NCBI RefSeq assembly: GCF_900091515.1
Contig: NZ_LT607410.1
Location: forward strand, 2,108,001-2,172,000
Origin: Micromonospora purpureochromogenes
GTDB lineage: Bacteria > Actinomycetota > Actinomycetes > Mycobacteriales > Micromonosporaceae
Direction: 5' to 3'
Length of the DNA: 64,000 nt
Shown here piece after piece: positions 59,839-64,000 of this stretch. Under the pieces are notes generated by a model. The model was given only the letters and a program-made list of their open reading frames with translations. It was not told the origin of the DNA and did not search any database. Each line of letters opens with the position of its first letter. Positions within the stretch are counted from its first letter, which is position 1. The translations under genes and the position numbers were made by a program.

Positions 59839-62800
59839 GGGTGGGGCTTTCTTGTACGGCGGCGGTGAGGGCGTCGAGGGCTCGTTGGGTGATGGCGGTG
59901 TCGACCGGGTCGAGATCGGTCAGGAGTTGATCGGGGTCGCGTTCGCCGGCCAGGATCCGACGCAGGGCCGCCGCGACGTCGGCCCAATCGGTAATGCCGG
60001 CGGCCTGGTCGAGGTGCCGGGTGAGGGCGGCGGCGGCCTTCTGGTCACCCGTGACGGCGGCGACCAGAGTGGCCAGGACGGGTTCCCACCTGTCAAGGTG
60101 GTACTCGATGATGTCAAACACCTGGTCGGCGGACACGGCGCGGGCAGCCTCGAGGACGGCGGTCAGGGCATGGTCGGCGGCGTGAGGGTCGGGCGCCAGA
60201 GCGGCGATCAGCTCACTGAATCGAGCGCCCTTGGTTTGGTCGATTCGGTGGGCTAGCTGCGCGACGGTGGTTGGCAGGGTGGGGTTGCCCGGATGGTGCA
60301 TGTATTTGGCCAGCTCGACCACCGCGTTGGCTAGGCGGTGGGTTTCACCGATCACGTGCGAGAGGACGGCGCTGGCGAGAAAATGGGCGAGCTGCTGCGC
60401 CGGCTCACCGTCGGTTGCGGCTAGCGCGACAGCGAGGTTGTGGTGCCCGGCAGCGATCTCGTGTGGGTCGGGTCGCAGGTAGCCGTAACGAAGCGCGGCC
60501 TGTTGGAGGACAACCGACCGCTCGTAAAGACGCTGGCGGTAGGCCAGGTTGCCCCGCGCGGCCAGCACCTTCTGGAGTCCGCCGACGTCGTTGTGGCCCT
60601 CGAATATCTGTTGGCATGACAGCAGCAGGTCCTCGGCCTGGTCGAGGCGACCCAGCCCGATCAGCGAGGCGTAGTCGTTGAACCGACTATTGGTGATCTC
60701 GTAGAGGCCGGCGCCGCGTCCCCGTTGGCTGGCGACTACCTCAGCGTTTAGGTCGAGAGCGTCCTGATGCCGACCCAGCTCACCTGCAGCGACGACACCA
60801 AGGTTGAGGATCGTTTCGCGTACGTTAAACGGTTCGACGGTGTCGTTAGAGGCTCGCTCGTCGGGGAGGTGCTGCATCGCGGTCCGCAGCCGTTGCACGT
60901 CCCCCAAGGCTTGCTCAAGCTTGCCCATTTTGTACGTAATTTGAGCCCGCCAGCCTTCGTCGGCGAGCTGAGTCCAACGGCCGAGCCCAGCCCGACGGGT
61001 GTGCTCCGCCATATCGTCGATGGCGGCGAGGGCCTCCGACGAGCGGCCGGTGCCTTTGAGCAGGTTCACCAGGTCCCCCGCAACCGACGAGGCGAGTGCG
61101 TGGTCGCCGCTGGTCTCCGCTTCGTTGAGGGCGGCGCGGAGTAGACGTTCGCCCTCGCCTCGGTCGATCTCTGCCACCGCGCCGGCTAGGATCGCAATGT
61201 GACTAGGGTCGGCGACGGCCTCGGTGATGCGCCGTAGGTGGGCGATCGCCGCCAACCTTGTACCCGGCGACTCGTCCCTGTAGATGGCCTGCTCGAGGAG
61301 GGAAGCGGCCAGGTCCCATTCCTTTAGACGGATCAGGTACGGGGTGGCGGACAGCCCGGCCCGTATCACTAAGGCGCTGTTTTCTCCGCGGTCGGCATGC
61401 AGTGCCTGGCCTGCCAGGGTGTTCCAGAATGCGGCGAGTTCTGTGTCGATGGCGGTGCGGATGTCGGCGGGGGTGGCGATGCGGATGGTTTCGGCGACGC
61501 CGGGATGGATGCGGTAGCGGACCGTCCGGTCGCGGCTTCGGGATGGCGTGTCCTCGTCGCTGCCTTGGCCGACGCGGTCTCGGTCGACCTCCATTAGGGC
61601 GGCGTCGACCAATGGGGTCAGAGCGGCATGCCATTCGGGGGCGGGGTCGGGACGGTTCAGGGCTCGCCACAGGTCGGCCCAATTGCCCTCGGCCACGAAC
61701 GACCATCGGTCGTCGTCCTCTACCCCGCACAGCAGTTGCGCGGCCAGCCGGGCCGGCTCCGGCAGAAGGTCGAGGGTGGTGGCGGTCCACTGCGCCAGGG
61801 TGGCGAGGAATCCATCCGGGTCCAGGCTGCTGTACCCGGCGGTGAAGAAGGCGGTCAGCCCGGCGTCGCTCGTGCCCGTGGTGTGCAGGTGCCGGGCCAA
61901 CGCTTGCGGGTCGGCGGCGGCGGCATCGGCGAGCTCCAGCAGTTTCGGGTGGCCCTGGACCAGGTTGAGCACGGCCCGGACTTGGTCCCGGTCAGCGGCG
62001 ATGACGGTGTCGGGTTGCCGGGTCGGGCTGGGGTCGGCGTGCAGGAGTGCCCGCAGGTGGGGCAGTTCCCGGGCCAGCAGCACCGTCTCGTCGCGGGACA
62101 GGGCGTGCACGGGTTCGACAAGCACTCGGGTGTCCAGGCCGTTCGGGACGATGCGGCTGGTCAGCACCACCCTGGATAGACCGTCATGAGCGCTCATCGC
62201 AGCGACCAGCCGTCCCCACCGCGGGTCGCGCCAGCCCCCGGCCTCGGTCAGCAGGGTCTCCAGGTTGTCGAACACCAGCAACAGACCGGTCTGTTCCAGC
62301 ACCTCGGTGAGCCGGGGCAGGAACCGGTCGAACGCCTCCGGCGCTGCGACCGCGTCCAGCATCGTGAAGTCGAGGTGCTCCAGCTGGGCCTCCAGGGACC
62401 ACGCCAGGCTGGTTAGCGCGGTCGGGAACTCATCGGAGCGTTCCGGGGCCTTCCAGAACGCCAACCCGCTGAACGCGTTCTGATGCCGGTAGGCCAACTC
62501 CAACGCGCAGGCGGTCTTGCCCGCCCCGGCCATGCCGTGGAACAACACTGCGCTGCGCCCGCCGTCGGGGGCCAGTGCCCCGCTGCCCCGGGCCATCGCC
62601 CCGACCCGCCCCACGAACCGGACCGGCTCGCTCGGAAATCCGGCCATCAGGGTGCGGGCGGGGTCGGCCACGACCGGCCCGGCCGGCGGAGTCAGCAACA
62701 TCCCCGCGGCGGACGCCCCCAGCAGCACCGGGGTGGCGATCGACACCGCCGGCCGCGCCAGCGAAGCCTGTTCACCAGCGGCGGCGGGCACTGCTCGGCG

Positions 62801-63856
62801 CACCGCGGCGTCGACCGGCAGGTCCCATTCGAACAGGCCCCGGTACAGCTCGTCGGCCAACGCCACTGCGAAGTCGTCGACCACCGGATAGCGCATCGCG
62901 ATCACCGCGCACCCCAGTTGCTGGGCCACCTGCCGCGCCACCCCCATCACCGGGCGCAGCCCCGCGATCGCTGTCGACTCGGCGTCGGCCTGCTCCTGCG
63001 CCGCCTCGGCGGCCTCGTCCAAGCGCAGCCACCGCAGCGTCTCCGCGGTCGTCGCTGCGGCTGACTGGCACGCCGACATCACCGCCAGCTTCACCCGACC
63101 CCGTCCCGGGCGCAGCAAACCCAAGAGCTCCTCGGTGTTGACCTGGTCCTCCGATCCGTCCCGGTGCTCCAAGGCGATGACTCCAGCGCCGCCGTGGCCG
63201 GACAGGTGCAGCACGTCGGGACCACCCGCGGCGGTCATCCGCTGCGCCAGCACCTGTCGGGTCACCCCGTACTGCAACACCTCCAACTCCACCGCCCGGC
63301 CCCGCCGGGCAGCGAGCGTCCGCACCAACCGGGTCAACCCGTAGCGTTCCCGCCGCAACGCCAACGCCGTTGTCTGCGATGGCAGGCTAAACACCGCCAA
63401 CATCCGTAACCGACCACCCACCGGAGCCTTGCCCGCGCTGCCGGGGCCGATGTCGAAGACAAGGCTCACATCCCCCCGCCGGGCCAACGCGACCCCGTCG
63501 ACATGCGCCAGTTCCAACGGCCGCACCGCCAAGAACCCCAACCGATCCGGCACCACGACCCGCACCGTCACTGGTGAGGCGTCCACGATGGCCCGGCCGA
63601 TGGCCTCGCCCAGCACCACCCGGCCAATCCACGCCCCGAGCTGCTCGACCAGCTCCGCCTCCGAGGCCACCCGCCGATCCAGCTCGGCGTTCCACCGCAA
63701 ATGCCGGTACAGGTCGTCAAACGCCTCGACCTCCACCGAATCCGGCCGCAACACCACCGTATGGTCGGCCAGTACTGCCCCTGTGGCCTCATCGGTGAGC
63801 AGCCACCGCCACCGCCACCGATCCAGCACATCCACGGCCTCAAGCAGCAGACCCAT
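59831..63856 (-). CDS. CHAT protease - STAND ATPase - helical repeat protein
   Basis: A 1341-residue NLR-like protein. An N-terminal CHAT (caspase-HetF-associated) domain (about 100-360) has catalytic His221 in LHLSGHGG and Cys263 in [19 protein letters not shown] ATPase follows (about 410-700) with a FVGR motif, Walker [10 protein letters not shown] (441-449) and Walker [13 protein letters not shown] (Asp530). The C-terminal 600 residues are TPR-like helical repeats, probably the sensor. ATG 63856 has GGAGG 7 nt upstream. The architecture is that of bacterial signal-activated proteases in antiphage or cell-death systems; the trigger and target are not visible. It lies in an island-like region beside tRNA-Ile2. 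Confidence 0.9.
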   Translation of the reverse strand: MGLLLEAVDVLDRWRWRWLLTDEATGAVLADHTVVLRPDSVEVEAFDDLYRHLRWNAELDRRVASEAELVEQLGAWIGRVVLGEAIGRAIVDASPVTVRVVVPDRLGFLAVRPLELAHVDGVALARRGDVSLVFDIGPGSAGKAPVGGRLRMLAVFSLPSQTTALALRRERYGLTRLVRTLAARRGRAVELEVLQYGVTRQVLAQRMTAAGGPDVLHLSGHGGAGVIALEHRDGSEDQVNTEELLGLLRPGRGRVKLAVMSACQSAAATTAETLRWLRLDEAAEAAQEQADAESTAIAGLRPVMGVARQVAQQLGCAVIAMRYPVVDDFAVALADELYRGLFEWDLPVDAAVRRAVPAAAGEQASLARPAVSIATPVLLGASAAGMLLTPPAGPVVADPARTLMAGFPSEPVRFVGRVGAMARGSGALAPDGGRSAVLFHGMAGAGKTACALELAYRHQNAFSGLAFWKAPERSDEFPTALTSLAWSLEAQLEHLDFTMLDAVAAPEAFDRFLPRLTEVLEQTGLLLVFDNLETLLTEAGGWRDPRWGRLVAAMSAHDGLSRVVLTSRIVPNGLDTRVLVEPVHALSRDETVLLARELPHLRALLHADPSPTRQPDTVIAADRDQVRAVLNLVQGHPKLLELADAAAADPQALARHLHTTGTSDAGLTAFFTAGYSSLDPDGFLATLAQWTATTLDLLPEPARLAAQLLCGVEDDDRWSFVAEGNWADLWRALNRPDPAPEWHAALTPLVDAALMEVDRDRVGQGSDEDTPSRSRDRTVRYRIHPGVAETIRIATPADIRTAIDTELAAFWNTLAGQALHADRGENSALVIRAGLSATPYLIRLKEWDLAASLLEQAIYRDESPGTRLAAIAHLRRITEAVADPSHIAILAGAVAEIDRGEGERLLRAALNEAETSGDHALASSVAGDLVNLLKGTGRSSEALAAIDDMAEHTRRAGLGRWTQLADEGWRAQITYKMGKLEQALGDVQRLRTAMQHLPDERASNDTVEPFNVRETILNLGVVAAGELGRHQDALDLNAEVVASQRGRGAGLYEITNSRFNDYASLIGLGRLDQAEDLLLSCQQIFEGHNDVGGLQKVLAARGNLAYRQRLYERSVVLQQAALRYGYLRPDPHEIAAGHHNLAVALAATDGEPAQQLAHFLASAVLSHVIGETHRLANAVVELAKYMHHPGNPTLPTTVAQLAHRIDQTKGARFSELIAALAPDPHAADHALTAVLEAARAVSADQVFDIIEYHLDRWEPVLATLVAAVTGDQKAAAALTRHLDQAAGITDWADVAAALRRILAGERDPDQLLTDLDPVDTAITQRALDALTAAVQESPTHD

Positions 63857-64000
63857 CGTGAACCTCCCCACCGTCAGTAGAGGATGGCCGATCAAGCCTG
63901 GGCAGGCCGCGAGGGGTAGGAAATCCGACAGTCCAACATCAGCGCCGCGGGATGGACCTCACAGGCGCCGATCAATGACGACCACCCGGCGACTTCTACC

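Noticed and set aside
63857..64000. Promoter or further gene upstream of the CHAT gene
   Set aside because: Only 144 nt are visible; no clear -10/-35 pair and no frame with a start and ribosome site.

Overview
The window is very GC-rich, strongly third-position-GC-biased DNA of an actinobacterium, most likely a Micromonosporaceae member (Micromonospora-like). Supporting this: TAGRRT-type -10 boxes placed directly before start codons, a Cvn-type histidine kinase with a Roadblock partner, an IdeR/DmdR-type iron box, secreted multidomain enzymes with ricin-type lectin tails, and several palindromic intergenic repeats of a kind I associate with Micromonospora genomes (from memory, not searched).

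Layout. 1-12.8 kb is housekeeping: partial tRNA-dihydrouridine synthase, secreted C39-like peptidase, GH20 hexosaminidase, pyruvate phosphate dikinase, Roadblock protein, VOC protein, dGTPase, iron-regulated siderophore-interacting protein, DnaG and a coupled small gene. 12.8-19.9 kb (minus strand) is a fused TRAP permease and TAXI binding protein followed by an unusual set: NIT-type histidine kinase, Roadblock protein and a second TAXI lipoprotein, coupled by 4-nt overlaps. 20.2-24.7 kb holds a DrrA-like ABC exporter with two permeases and a YihY/BrkB membrane protein. 24.7-31.5 kb is a ROK regulator, a ribose-type sugar ABC importer and a Gfo/Idh/MocA dehydrogenase; ROK and ATPase genes are joined by five 60-bp repeats that keep a 100-codon frame open.

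32-40.4 kb is a compact eight-gene operon resembling the ebo metabolite-traffic cluster: inositol-phosphate-synthase-like cyclase, UbiA prenyltransferase, TIM-barrel isomerase, EboA, EboB (TatD), EboE, EboF (phosphatase) and a polyprenyl diphosphate synthase. The gene content suggests synthesis and handling of a prenylated, cyclitol-like lipid. 40.4-54.2 kb is a secreted sugar-processing locus: a PQQ-type sugar dehydrogenase and a ThuA-DUF1080 protein on the plus strand, and on the minus strand a protein that fuses ThuA to the dehydrogenase propeller plus a Tat-exported sugar isomerase; a second ROK regulator, another isomerase and a histidine kinase without its phospho-acceptor domain lie between them. 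The ROK-ABC operon and the dehydrogenase gene share a 26-bp operator-like palindrome with the same spacing to a common promoter-like box, so they may form one regulon.

54.2-58.8 kb carries a YtxH-like protein, tRNA-Asn, an MMPL exporter and an FAD oxidoreductase. tRNA-Ile2(CAT) at 58.8 kb is followed by an integrase remnant and then an island-like stretch with a 1341-residue CHAT-protease/STAND-ATPase/repeat protein and a coupled 157-residue partner, a plausible defence or cell-death module cut off at the window's right end.
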